From: M0108 sp937862735
GTDB taxonomy: Bacteria > Pseudomonadota > Gammaproteobacteria > Chromatiales > Chromatiaceae
Direction of reading: 5' to 3'
Assembly (NCBI GenBank): GCA_937862735.1
Contig: CALMDH010000330.1
Coordinates: forward strand, 62,001 to 126,000
DNA length: 64,000 bases
The translations under genes were made by a program, and so were the position numbers. The notes under the pieces were generated by a model, which worked only from the letters and a program-made list of their open reading frames with translations, made no database searches and had not been told where the DNA came from. This document shows positions 8,473 to 16,865 of this stretch, piece after piece (positions within the stretch are counted from its first letter, which is position 1; each line of letters begins with the position of its first letter).

Positions 8473-9714
8473 TCAATCCAGGACATGACTCACCAAGCCG
8501 TCCGCCAGCTTGGGCTCGAACCAGGTGGACTTAGGGGGCATGACCTCCCCGGCGTCGGCGACGGCCATGAGCTCGGTCATGCGGGTGGGGAAGAGGGAGA
8601 AGGCGACGCGGTAGCGGCCTTCGTCCACGGGTTTGACCAGACCCTCCAGGCCGCGGATACCACCGACGAAGTTGATGCGCTCGTCCCGCCGGGGATCGAC
8701 GATGCCGAGGATGGGCTCGATGAGGTTGTCCTGCAGCAGGCTCACGTCCAGCCGGCCCACGGGGTCGTCCCACGGGATGCGCCGCTCGTCCAGGGTCAGG
8801 CGGTACCAGGCACCATCCAGGTACATGCCGAACTCGGCGGTCTTGGCCGGCTTGACCGGTGTGGGGCTGGGTTCGACCTGGAAGGGCACCGCCACGCGGC
8901 GCAGGAACTCGTCCCGGTCCAGGCCGTGCAAGTCCGTCACCAGGCGGTTATAGTCCATGATCCGCATCTGGTCGTGGGGGAAGATGACGGCCAGGAAATA
9001 GTTGTAGGCCTCCTCCCCGGTGTGGGCCGGGTTGGCGGCCCGGCGCGCCGCGGCGACGCGGGAGGCGGCGGCGGAGCGATGGTGACCGTCGGCCACGTAG
9101 AGGGCGGGCAGGGCCTCGAAGGCCGTCGACAGCAACCGGATGAGGTCGCCATCCCGGACCACCCAGATCTGGTGGCGGACCTCGCCGGTGGCGCGGATGT
9201 CCACCGCGGCTTCGCCCTGACTGACGGCGGCCAGGACCGCGTCGATGCGCGACGTGGCCCGGTAGACCAGAAAGACCGGACCGGTCTGGGCGTCCAGGAC
9301 GTCGATCTGGCGCACCCGATCGTCTTCCTTTACCGGCCGGGTGAATTCGTGTTTCTTGATGCGCTCCTGGTCATAGGCCGTCACCGAGGCGACGGCCACC
9401 AGACCGGTCTGGACATGCTCGCCCATGGTCAGGCGGTAGACGTAGTAGCAGGGGGCCGGATCCCGCTCCAGCACGCCCGCCACCAGCATGGCCTCCAGGT
9501 TTCCCCGCGCCTTGGCATAGACCGCCGGGGCATAGGGGTCCGTGTCCGCGGGCAGATCGACCTCGGGGCGGGAGATGTGCAGAAAGCTCCAGGGCCGGCC
9601 CGCCACCATGGCGCGGGCCTCATCGGTGCTCATCACGTCATAGGGGGGCGCGGCGACCTCAACCGCGCGGCCGGGGGCCGGACGCAGGCCGGCGAAGGGC
9701 TTGATCAGGGGCAT
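8473..9714 (-). CDS. DUF1015 family protein
   Basis: The 413-residue protein begins MPLIKPFAGLRPAPG and contains the DUF1015 hallmarks: APPYDVMS near residue 22, the KKHEFTRPVKEDDR segment, and YVADGHHRSAAA near residue 210. The family is widespread in bacteria and archaea, and no reaction is established. The conserved His pair and charged motifs suggest an enzyme. No signal peptide or membrane segment is present. It is flanked by relA downstream and the 63-bp repeat array upstream, with no sign of an operon. Confidence 0.85.
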   Translation of the reverse strand: MPLIKPFAGLRPAPGRAVEVAAPPYDVMSTDEARAMVAGRPWSFLHISRPEVDLPADTDPYAPAVYAKARGNLEAMLVAGVLERDPAPCYYVYRLTMGEHVQTGLVAVASVTAYDQERIKKHEFTRPVKEDDRVRQIDVLDAQTGPVFLVYRATSRIDAVLAAVSQGEAAVDIRATGEVRHQIWVVRDGDLIRLLSTAFEALPALYVADGHHRSAAASRVAAARRAANPAHTGEEAYNYFLAVIFPHDQMRIMDYNRLVTDLHGLDRDEFLRRVAVPFQVEPSPTPVKPAKTAEFGMYLDGAWYRLTLDERRIPWDDPVGRLDVSLLQDNLIEPILGIVDPRRDERINFVGGIRGLEGLVKPVDEGRYRVAFSLFPTRMTELMAVADAGEVMPPKSTWFEPKLADGLVSHVLD

Positions 9715-9771
9715 GAGGACAGGGTTCCAAGGGGTAGGAGGATGGGAAAGGGGGCGGCCACGACAACAACC

Positions 9772-9963
9772 TAACCGTCACCAGGGGGTCTTACCGCGCC
9801 CCTGATGATGACCGTCATTGGGGATGGCCTTCACGCGAACCGTCATGAAGGGGCGCGCCACCCTCCTGAATATGAAAGACTTTGTTATAGCTTTCACGCA
9901 AACTCTGATGAGGTGGCGCGCCACACCCCTGATGGTGACAGACAGGGCTGGTGACTGTCACGC
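9772..9963 (-). repeat. Repeat B array, three 63-64 bp units
   Basis: Read on the minus strand, units start with GCGTGA at 9963, 9899 and 9836, a period of 64 then 63 bases. The first two hold TGAAAG/CTTTCA inverted pieces, a GGTGGCGCGCC palindrome and end near GACGGTTAG or AGAGTTTG. The third unit is degenerate. The first unit begins immediately at the stop codon of the binding-protein gene. Two further units lie at 37813-37937 between recA and recX. Confidence 0.7.
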
Positions 9964-10982
9964 TAACGCGGCGGCGGCGCGTAGAGCAGACCGCCGTCAT
10001 TCCACAGGGCATTGAAGCCACGTTTGGCCTTGAGCGGCGACTGATCACCCAGGTTGCGCGCGTAGATCTCGCCATAATTGCCCACCTGGCCGATGACCCG
10101 CGCCACCCAGTCCCGATCGATCCCCAGGTTCTTGGCGACCTGGCCCTCGACATCGAGCAGCAGGCGGGTATCGCTGGCCTGGGCGTCGCTCATGGCGCGC
10201 TGGACGTTACGGGAGTCGATACCCAGTTCCTCGGCGTCGATCAGGATAAAGAGGGTCCAGCGCACCAGGTCGAACCAGCGGCCATCGCCCTCGCGCACCG
10301 CCGGGCTCAGGGGCTCCTTGGAGATGATCTCGGGCAGGACGCGGTGGTCCTGACCCTTCTCCATTCCGGCCCGCAGGCCATGCAACTGGAGGTGATCGCT
10401 GGTCAGGACCTGGCATTCACCCGCCAGATAGGCCTTGGCGGCGGCGCCCATGTCGGGGAAGAGCCGCAGGTCGAGGTCCATGCGATGACGGTCGAAATAG
10501 CGTCGGACATGATCGGCGCTGGTCGAGCCCTCCAGGGCGCAGACCCGCTTGTCATCGAGTTCCAGGGCGCTGAGGATGCCGGTATCGCGCCGGACCAGGA
10601 ACCCCTGGCCATCAAAGAGCAGGATGCCGACGAAGCTGATCCCCGCGCTGACGTCCCGCTCCAGATTCCAACTGAAGTTGCGCGCCAGCAGATCCACCTC
10701 ACCCTGGGCCAGGGCCACCGGGGCGGCGGCGACGGTCAGGGGGACAAACTCCACCTTATCCTTGGACCCGAGGGCGGCGGCGGCGACGGCGCGGCAGAAA
10801 TCGACGTCCATGCCACGCCAATGGCCGGCGGGGTCCTTGAGGGAAAGGCCCGGCGCCTCACCGTTGACGCCACACTTGAGCGAACCGCGCGCCTTGACGC
10901 TTTCCAGGGTCCCGGCCAGCAATGGCTGGCTCAGGGCCAGAGTCAGGGCGAGGATCGACAACGACCGGACGACATGTCTCAT
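9963..10982 (-). CDS. Amino-acid ABC transporter substrate-binding protein (AapJ/BztA type)
   Basis: This is a 339-residue periplasmic binding protein. Residues 1-23 are a signal peptide (MRHVV, hydrophobic core, cleavage near LLAGT). It continues with family 3 features: VKARGSLKCGVNG, GMDVDFCRAVAAA, and the C-terminal GVGxxYGExYAR-like NYGEIYARNLG segment typical of general L-amino-acid binding proteins. AGGAG lies ten bases before the ATG. No permease or ATPase gene is adjacent, so it is an orphan that would have to use a transporter encoded elsewhere or act as a sensor. The stop codon is part of the first repeat B unit. Confidence 0.88.
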   Translation of the reverse strand: MRHVVRSLSILALTLALSQPLLAGTLESVKARGSLKCGVNGEAPGLSLKDPAGHWRGMDVDFCRAVAAAALGSKDKVEFVPLTVAAAPVALAQGEVDLLARNFSWNLERDVSAGISFVGILLFDGQGFLVRRDTGILSALELDDKRVCALEGSTSADHVRRYFDRHRMDLDLRLFPDMGAAAKAYLAGECQVLTSDHLQLHGLRAGMEKGQDHRVLPEIISKEPLSPAVREGDGRWFDLVRWTLFILIDAEELGIDSRNVQRAMSDAQASDTRLLLDVEGQVAKNLGIDRDWVARVIGQVGNYGEIYARNLGDQSPLKAKRGFNALWNDGGLLYAPPPR

Positions 10983-11040
10983 AAGAATGCTCCTGAACCA
11001 AAGGGGAGGGTAACCACCTTACCCTGGCGGTCAACCGGGA

Positions 11041-11364
11041 CTACCAGCGCATCAGCACCCACTGGGGCACCTGGGTAGCCGCGGGGCCGGTGCCACTGTT
11101 CCAGGACAGGTCACCGGAGCCATCCTGGTCGACCAGGTAATAGGGCGCGCCGACGCTGGGCGTGATCCTAACCTTGTAGAGGCGGCCATTGATCCGGTAC
11201 TCCTGGACGGTACGATTCTCATGCTCCCGCAGGGTGACATCCGGGGCCAGGTCGGACTCGTGCAGGCTCAGATCAAGTCCGGCGACCTGGCTGGCAAGGC
11301 CCCCCAGCGGCAGCGCCAGGGCGGCGACCAGCAGGGGGAAGGGCGGGATGAGGGAATGGGGCAT
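11041..11364 (-). CDS. DUF2782 family exported protein
   Basis: The 107-residue protein has an N-terminal signal-like segment (MPHSLIPPFPLLVAALAL) followed by the DUF2782 signature: a strand with REHENRTVQEYRINGRLYKVRITP, then APYYLVDQDGSGDLSW, ending in PQWVLMRW. This family is found in gammaproteobacteria, usually as a small envelope protein of unknown role. The length and the C-terminal WVLMRW fit the family closely. The ATG at 11364 gives a complete signal peptide. Confidence 0.85.
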   Translation of the reverse strand: MPHSLIPPFPLLVAALALPLGGLASQVAGLDLSLHESDLAPDVTLREHENRTVQEYRINGRLYKVRITPSVGAPYYLVDQDGSGDLSWNSGTGPAATQVPQWVLMRW

Positions 11365-11471
11365 GGGGCGCGGCCCTGGGCAGCAGGAAAAACGCGCCTA
11401 TGGTAGCAGGAAGGTCTTCTGGATGCCCCCGGGGATCGGAAGAGGACCAGAGGGGACGGAGGGGCCAGGCG

Positions 11472-11915
11472 TCAGCCCTTGCGCTCGTCGTATTCGGTCC
11501 GGGAGCCGGTCTGATCCCAGGCGAAGGTGCAGTCCAGATGGGCCAACACCGCCGCCAGGCCCGACTCACCATCCTCGATCATCACGCTCACGGGCGGACG
11601 CCGACCGAATTTGCGATTGCCGCGCTTGATCCACAGCGAACGCATCTCGGGGTTGCGGGGGAAATAAGTGCCCAGGGCGTGCTCGATCCGGGCGAGATAG
11701 CCCAGCCGGCGGTTCACCGCCGCCTCATCTGGAAAGGCCTCCTGCTCGACGAAGCGCGGGACATGGCGAGCCTTGACGGAGTCCGGCAGGGCCAGAAGGG
11801 TGAGGATGTCGCTCGCCCCCAGACCCCAGTCTTGGCACAGGGCCATGATGTGGCGCGTGGCCTCCATGCGCTCCTCGGGGGTGAGAACGGGGGTCAGGGG
11901 CAGGGCTGTGGTCAT
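11472..11915 (-). CDS. MbcA/ParS/Xre-type antitoxin-like protein without a visible toxin
   Basis: From the ATG at 11915 the product is 147 residues. Residues about 15-80 form helices that read like the Xre-type N-domain (MEATRHIMALCQDWG, ASDILTLLALP). The C-terminal part has the MbcA/ParS toxin-binding pattern: a small-residue start (KFGRRPPVSVMIEDG) and GLAAVLAHLDC. Such proteins normally pair with a RES-domain toxin, but no RES gene is next to this one. GGA lies upstream of the chosen ATG; an earlier in-frame ATG at 12050 would add a Pro-rich leader and is less likely. A free-standing regulator is also possible. Confidence 0.6.
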   Translation of the reverse strand: MTTALPLTPVLTPEERMEATRHIMALCQDWGLGASDILTLLALPDSVKARHVPRFVEQEAFPDEAAVNRRLGYLARIEHALGTYFPRNPEMRSLWIKRGNRKFGRRPPVSVMIEDGESGLAAVLAHLDCTFAWDQTGSRTEYDERKG

Positions 11916-12078
11916 GGGTGGTTCCGTCGTGGGAGCGGCCGCGGTATCCGGCCTATGATGCGCCAAAGTTGAGTACGCGGCCGGGTAATTCAAGCCGGGG
12001 TGGATCGGGAGGTAGGTCGGAAGGGGTCGGCGGGGATGTTCCGCCCGCAATATGCGCGGTATCCGCCGGCGCGGCGAC

Positions 12079-14262
12079 TCAGCGCATCAGCCGCTGGATA
12101 CGCATCACCCGCGGAACCTGCCGCAGCCGTCGCATGAGGCGGGCCAGATGGGGCCGGTCGCGGACCGTGACCAGGAAGTCCAGGCTGGTGTTGTGGCCAT
12201 CACGCTCCCGGGACTGGATGTTCTCGATATTGGAGCCCAGCTCGGCGATCGCGGCCGCCAGGCTGGCGAGGACGCCCCGTTGGTTGCCGACATCGACCCG
12301 GATCTCGGTGACGAAATCACCGCTGGGTTCACTCGACCATTCCAGGTCGAGCCACTGGTCCTTGTGGCGTTGGAAATCGCCCAGATTGCGGCAGCCCTGA
12401 CGATGAACGACGATGCCCTTGCCCGGACTGAAGAGCCCGGCGATGGGGTCGCCGGGGATGGGCCGGCAGCAACGGCCATAATTGACCACCATGCCCTCGG
12501 TGCCCTTGATCGCCAGCCTGGGCCCCTTGCCCCGTTCCCCCGCCCCCGTGGCCTCGGCGGCCTCCTCGCCCATGAGCCGCCGCACCACCAGCACCGGCAG
12601 GCGATTGCCCAGCCCTACCTCCACCAGCAGGGTGGCCAGGTCGGGCAGCGCGGCCCGCTCCAGATAGGCCGTGACCTGGGCCGCCGGCAAGCGCTCCAGG
12701 TCCAGGCCCTGCCCCGCCAGTTCGGCGTTGAGCAGACGCCGCCCCAGGGCCTCCGCCTCCTGGCGTTGCAGGTTCTTCAGATAGGCGCGGATGTTGGCGC
12801 GGGCCTTGCCCGTCACCACGAAGTTCAGCCAGCCGGCATTGGGCATGGCCCGGGGGGCGGTGATGATCTCCACCGTCTGACCACTGCGCAGGGGGGTGCG
12901 CAGGGGGGCCATGCGTCGGTCGATGCGCGCCGCCACGCAACGATTGCCCAGACCGGAGTGGATGGCATAGGCGAAGTCCACCACCGTGGCCCCCACCGGC
13001 AGCACCTGGATATCGCCGCGGGGGGTGAAGACGTAGACCTCGTCGGGGAAGAGATCGACCTTGACGTGCTCCAGGAACTCCATGGAATCCCCGGAGCCGC
13101 GCTGCATCTCCACCAGGCTGCGTAGCCAGTCCCCCGCCAGGGCCTGGGGGCTGACGCCCTCCTCACCCGCCTTGTACATCCAGTGGGCGGCGATGCCGCT
13201 CTCGGCGACGTGCTGCATCTCCAGGGTGCGGATCTGGATCTCGATGGGGACGCCCTGGGGCCCGAAGAGCAGGGTGTGCAGGGACTGATAGCCATTGTTC
13301 TTGGGGATGGCGATGTAGTCCTTGAAACGCCCGGGGATAGGCTTGTAGAGGTTGTGCGCCACGCCGAGGACCCGGTAGCAGGTGTCGATGCGGTCGACGA
13401 CGATGCGGAAGGCGAAGACGTCCACCACCTCCTCGAAGGCGCGCTGCTTGTTGCGCATCTTGCAGTAGATGCCGAAGAGGTTTTTCTGGCGGCCCACCAC
13501 CTCGGCTTGGATGCCGGCCTGGGACAGGCGATCCCGCAGGGCGGTCTCCACGTCCGCCACCAGGGCCTTGCGCGTACCCCGCGCCCGTTCCACCGCCCGT
13601 TGCAGCAGAAAACGGCGCCAGGGCCAGCGATGGGCGAAGGCCAGTTCCTCCAGTTCCGCCCCGATCTGGCGGATACCCAGGCGGTTGGCGATGGGGGCGT
13701 AGATCTCCAGGGTCTCGCGGGAGATGCGGCGGCGCTTCTCCGGGGCCATGATCCCCAGGGTGCGCATGTTGTGCAGCCGATCGGCGAGCTTGATGAGGAT
13801 GACCCGGATGTCCTTGGTCATCGCCAGCAGCATCTTCTGCAGGTTGGCCGCCTGATTCTCGGCCTTGGTGGGGAAGTCCAGGCGGGTCAGCTTGCTGACC
13901 CCGTCCACCAGCTCGGCGATCTCCTCGCCAAAGAGGGCCGCCACCGATTCCCGGGAGTGACCGGTATCCTCGATGACGTCATGGAGGATGGCCGCCATCA
14001 GGCATTTGTAGTCCATGCGCATCCCGGCCAGGATGCGCGCCACGGCGACGGGGTGCTCGATGTAGGGCTCGCCGCTTTTGCGCGTCTGGCCGGCATGGGC
14101 CTCGGAGCCGAGCTGATAGGCGCGGTAGACCTCGCGGATCTGTTCCGGGGTCAGGTAGGATTCGAGATAGACGCAGAGGTCCTCGATCTGGAAGCGCGGC
14201 TTTTCCACCGGCGCCAGTTCGCTGACCGGGGGGAGCGTGGGGGACACCAGGGCCTGGATCAT
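12079..14262 (-). CDS. spoT: Bifunctional (p)ppGpp synthase/hydrolase SpoT
   Basis: This is a 727-residue long-RSH enzyme. The N-terminal HD domain is intact (HPVAVARIL, then AILHDVIEDTG), so it can hydrolyse (p)ppGpp. The synthetase domain follows (FAFRIVVDRIDTCYRVLG, NNGYQSLHTLLFG), then TGS (VYVFTPRGDIQVLPVG) and a C-terminal ACT domain with ENIQSRERDG. It lies downstream of rpoZ and gmk on the same strand, the classic gammaproteobacterial gmk-rpoZ-spoT cluster, with 129 bases between rpoZ and spoT. The ATG at 14262 gives the expected length. Confidence 0.95.
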   Translation of the reverse strand: MIQALVSPTLPPVSELAPVEKPRFQIEDLCVYLESYLTPEQIREVYRAYQLGSEAHAGQTRKSGEPYIEHPVAVARILAGMRMDYKCLMAAILHDVIEDTGHSRESVAALFGEEIAELVDGVSKLTRLDFPTKAENQAANLQKMLLAMTKDIRVILIKLADRLHNMRTLGIMAPEKRRRISRETLEIYAPIANRLGIRQIGAELEELAFAHRWPWRRFLLQRAVERARGTRKALVADVETALRDRLSQAGIQAEVVGRQKNLFGIYCKMRNKQRAFEEVVDVFAFRIVVDRIDTCYRVLGVAHNLYKPIPGRFKDYIAIPKNNGYQSLHTLLFGPQGVPIEIQIRTLEMQHVAESGIAAHWMYKAGEEGVSPQALAGDWLRSLVEMQRGSGDSMEFLEHVKVDLFPDEVYVFTPRGDIQVLPVGATVVDFAYAIHSGLGNRCVAARIDRRMAPLRTPLRSGQTVEIITAPRAMPNAGWLNFVVTGKARANIRAYLKNLQRQEAEALGRRLLNAELAGQGLDLERLPAAQVTAYLERAALPDLATLLVEVGLGNRLPVLVVRRLMGEEAAEATGAGERGKGPRLAIKGTEGMVVNYGRCCRPIPGDPIAGLFSPGKGIVVHRQGCRNLGDFQRHKDQWLDLEWSSEPSGDFVTEIRVDVGNQRGVLASLAAAIAELGSNIENIQSRERDGHNTSLDFLVTVRDRPHLARLMRRLRQVPRVMRIQRLMR

Positions 14263-14391
14263 CGACGCGGTGCCCGTTGGGTAGCGGCGCCATCCGCCGG
14301 GTGGCGGACCGCCGTCAGGATCAGCCGGGCAAACCGATTTCCCGCCCGCGCCCGCTCAAGGGCCCGGGACCCACGGCGCCAGCCCGGGGGC

Positions 14392-14679
14392 CTACTCGTC
14401 GCCGCCCAGTTCAGCCGCCAGTTCCGCGGCAATCCGCATCTCCAGGGAGCGCTCGGCGCGGCGCTGCTCGCGCTCCCGCTCCACCACCTCCACCGCCTCC
14501 TGGGTGAGGACGCCATCGGCGATCTCGCGCAGGGCCACCACCGTGGGCTTGTCATTGGCCCAGGGGATCAGGGGTTCGACGCCATTGGCCAGTTGCCGCG
14601 CCCGCTTGGTGGCGAACAGCACCAGATCGAAGCGGTTATCGACATGATCGAGGCAATCCTCGACGGTAATGCGTGCCAT
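14392..14679 (-). CDS. rpoZ: RNA polymerase omega subunit
   Basis: The 95-residue protein begins MARITVEDCLDHVDNRFDLV and contains the conserved TKRARQLANG segment (residues 24-33) and DKPTVVALREIADG. These are standard omega features, and omega assists folding and assembly of the beta' subunit. The acidic, Glu/Arg-rich tail (residues 65-95) is normal for the group. It lies between gmk and spoT. Confidence 0.96.
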   Translation of the reverse strand: MARITVEDCLDHVDNRFDLVLFATKRARQLANGVEPLIPWANDKPTVVALREIADGVLTQEAVEVVEREREQRRAERSLEMRIAAELAAELGGDE

Positions 14680-14778
14680 GAGTGGGAATGACTCCGTATG
14701 CGTGATTGATGATTAAGGTTAGCAAAAGCCCGCCAGGCAAGCGACGGGCGCGATGGTTAGGGGCCATCGGGCGGACGA

Positions 14779-15396
14779 TCACTCCGCCAGCAGGCCCACC
14801 AGCAGCCCCCGCCAGCGGCTGGCGCCATGGGCCAGGCGCAGGCGCTCGGCCCGGATCAGGCATGCCAGGTCCTCGAGGGCCGTCTTGAACCGATCGTTGA
14901 CCACCAGATAATCGTACTCGTCGTAGTGGGTCATCTCGTCCCGGGCCTGGCGCATGCGCCCGGCGATGACCGTCTCGCTGTCCTGGCCCCGCCCGCGCAG
15001 CCGGCGCGCCAGTTCGGCGGCGGACGGCGGCAGGATGAAGATCGTGACCGCGTCGGGGAACCGCGCCCGCACCTGCCGGGCCCCCTGCCAGTCGATCTCC
15101 AGCAGCAGGTCCTGACCCGCGGCCAGGGCCTCCCGGACCTTGGCCTCGCCGGTGCCATAGCGATTGCCAAAGACCTGGGCATGTTCGAGAAAGGCCCCCG
15201 CCGCGATCATGGCCAGGAAGTCGGCCTCCGCGACGAAGTGGTAATGGACGCCATCGGTCTCCCCCAGCCGGGGCGGACGCGTGGTATGGGATATCGCCAA
15301 CCCCAAGGTGGGTTCCCGCTCACGCAAGGCTTTGACCAGGCTGGTCTTGCCGGCGCCGGACGGCGCGGAGATGACGAAAAGGATGCCTTCGCTCAT
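14779..15396 (-). CDS. gmk: Guanylate kinase
   Basis: The 205-residue enzyme phosphorylates GMP to GDP. It begins MSEGILFVISAPSGAGKTSL; the P-loop is APSGAGKT and the GMP-binding region includes SHTTRPPR and GVHYHFV. The stretch LLEIDWQGARQVRARFPDA is the family's conserved core. An open frame extends 141 codons upstream, but the ATG at 15396 directly precedes the family start, so the extension is rejected. It is the first gene of the gmk-rpoZ-spoT cluster; linking GMP phosphorylation with alarmone turnover is a known arrangement. Confidence 0.96.
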   Translation of the reverse strand: MSEGILFVISAPSGAGKTSLVKALREREPTLGLAISHTTRPPRLGETDGVHYHFVAEADFLAMIAAGAFLEHAQVFGNRYGTGEAKVREALAAGQDLLLEIDWQGARQVRARFPDAVTIFILPPSAAELARRLRGRGQDSETVIAGRMRQARDEMTHYDEYDYLVVNDRFKTALEDLACLIRAERLRLAHGASRWRGLLVGLLAE

Positions 15397-15802
15397 GTAA
15401 CCCGTGCCCAAAAAGTGGGGAGCCAAGTCGAACCCCGGGGCCCCTGGTCTGGGGTCCCGCGCCGGACCTGTCGCTCGTAGGCCGGCAAGTATACCCTTCG
15501 CCAAACGATTTTCCGTGATTACCGCAGCCTGGGGATCAAGAGGCGTGCGCGGGGTTGTGGCAGAGAAATCATTCCCCCCTTCCGCTGCCTGGGCTGGCGT
15601 AGATAGCACAAGCCGATGATTCTCTTGCTCCCTCTCCCCTATCGTAAGAGGGTTGGGGAGAGGGGCAGAACGGTTAGGCGGTGGGATCATCACTGGGCAA
15701 AACGCCAATCCCGCCCCCGCACGAGGCGGGAAATCAGCCGTCAGCGATGATCGGGGCTGACTTATAATTACCGACATGCATCCTCGTCTCGGAGTTATTG
15801 CC
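15397..15802. other. 405-bp intergenic region holding repeat A copy 2
   Basis: This divergent region must carry promoters for gmk (leftward) and the Hsp20-like gene (rightward). It holds no convincing gene. Repeat A copy 2 occupies about 15577-15677 and ends in CAGAACGGTTAG. A stretch at 15761-15772 (ACTTATAATTAC) contains a TATAAT box that could be the -10 element of the rightward gene. Confidence 0.5.
15577..15677 (+). repeat. MITE-like intergenic repeat A, copy 2
   Basis: It shares with copy 1 the order GCTGCCTGG, GATTCTC, CTCCCTC, GAGGGTTGGG and the terminal GAACGGTTA (15669-15676). Its left terminus is less well conserved than in copy 1. Confidence 0.55.
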
Positions 15803-16405
15803 ATGTTCGAGATCCCCACCCCTCGCGTTCTCCTGGCAGGCCTGGTGTTCCTGGCCCCGCCCTTTGCCCTGGCCCAGACTCCCGCCGCTCCCGGCTATGC
15901 TGCCCCCGGCTATGGACCCGCGCCCGCTGCACCGCCGATGCAGGGCTATCTCCCCCCGCCGCCGGACTTTCCCGCCCCTCCGGGTTTCACGGGCCCTGGG
16001 GGCTACGATTTTCAGCCCCCGCCCCCACCTGACTTCTCCGCTCCCCCCGGCCTGGCCGCCCCGGAGCGCGGGATGCCGGGTCGTCTCGGGGGTCCCCTGC
16101 GCTTTAACCAGTCCATCACCGCCGAGGGCTATGTCTTGGAGATCCCCCTGGAGGGTATGAAGCCCGAAGAGATCCAGGTCGACGTCCAGGGTCGTTCCCT
16201 GCGCATCTCCCGGGATACCTCCACAAGGACCTCCCGCGAGGACAACTTCGACGACGGCCGGGGTTACCAGCGCAGCTACAGTTTCTCCAGCGGCCGGACC
16301 AGCCGCCGCCTCCCCCTGCCCCCGGACGCGGATGGCGCCGCCCTGCAGCGCCAGGATAGTGCCGACCAGGTCCGCATCCTCATCCCCCGTCGTCAAGGCG
16401 GATAA
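15803..16405 (+). CDS. Exported small heat-shock (Hsp20/alpha-crystallin) domain protein
   Basis: The 200-residue product has a signal peptide (MFEIPTPRVLLAGLVFLAPPFALAQ). A Pro-rich linker of about 70 residues with repeated PPPPDF units follows. The C-terminal alpha-crystallin-like domain has YVLEIPLEGMKPEEIQVDVQG, RSLRISRD and a last strand QVRILIPRRQ. Hsp20 proteins are normally cytoplasmic chaperones, so a periplasmic version with a Pro-rich stalk is unusual. The start at 15803 is chosen because GGAG lies nine bases before it; an upstream ATG at 15776 has no ribosome site. Confidence 0.72.
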   Translation: MFEIPTPRVLLAGLVFLAPPFALAQTPAAPGYAAPGYGPAPAAPPMQGYLPPPPDFPAPPGFTGPGGYDFQPPPPPDFSAPPGLAAPERGMPGRLGGPLRFNQSITAEGYVLEIPLEGMKPEEIQVDVQGRSLRISRDTSTRTSREDNFDDGRGYQRSYSFSSGRTSRRLPLPPDADGAALQRQDSADQVRILIPRRQGG

Positions 16406-16430
16406 CCCCCTCCGGAATCATGTCAGCGCC

Positions 16431-16865
16431 ATGCCCGAACGCTACGCCACCCCCCAGGACGCGGAAGACGCCTTTTACGACGCCATCGACGAGCGTGACG
16501 CGGAACGCCTGCGCGGCGTCTGGGAGGACTCCCCGGACATCGCCTGCCTGTTGCCCATGCAGCCGCTGCTCCACGGCGACCAGGTCCACGAGGCCTGGGC
16601 GCCGCTCTTTGGCGGCGACTTCCACCTCGACATCCAGGTCACTCACATCCGCTGGCTGCAGGCGGGCGACCTGGCCATCCACTACCTGGAGGAGCGGGTC
16701 ACGGTCCCCGGCCGGCCGGCCCAGCCGCCGGTCCTGGCGACCAACATCTACCGCCGTGGTGCCGAAGGCTGGCGCCTGATCCTCCACCAGAACTCCCCCG
16801 CCCCCCCGCCCCCCGGGCCCTTCCCCGGCATGCCCCCCGGGCTCATGCCTGGTCTCGAGGGCTGA
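16431..16865 (+). CDS. SnoaL/NTF2-like (DUF4440-type) protein
   Basis: The 144-residue product begins MPERYATPQDAEDAFYDAID. The helix EDAFYDAIDERDAERLRGVW, the strand/loop LLHGDQVHEAW and the C-terminal strands (LAIHYLEERVTV, LATNIYRRGAEGWRLILHQNS) describe the cone-shaped NTF2-like fold used by diverse small-ligand binding proteins and enzymes. It ends with a Pro/Gly tail. Its stop overlaps the mtaB start by one base, so the two are probably co-translated; whether it has a tRNA-modification role is unknown. Confidence 0.75.
   Translation: MPERYATPQDAEDAFYDAIDERDAERLRGVWEDSPDIACLLPMQPLLHGDQVHEAWAPLFGGDFHLDIQVTHIRWLQAGDLAIHYLEERVTVPGRPAQPPVLATNIYRRGAEGWRLILHQNSPAPPPPGPFPGMPPGLMPGLEG

Noticed and set aside
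9772..9963. CRISPR array
   Set aside because: The units are tandem 63-64 bp repeats without unique spacers, and there are no cas genes in the window.
11472..11915. Complete RES/Xre toxin-antitoxin system
   Set aside because: No RES-domain gene lies on either side; flanking genes are the DUF2782 protein and spoT.
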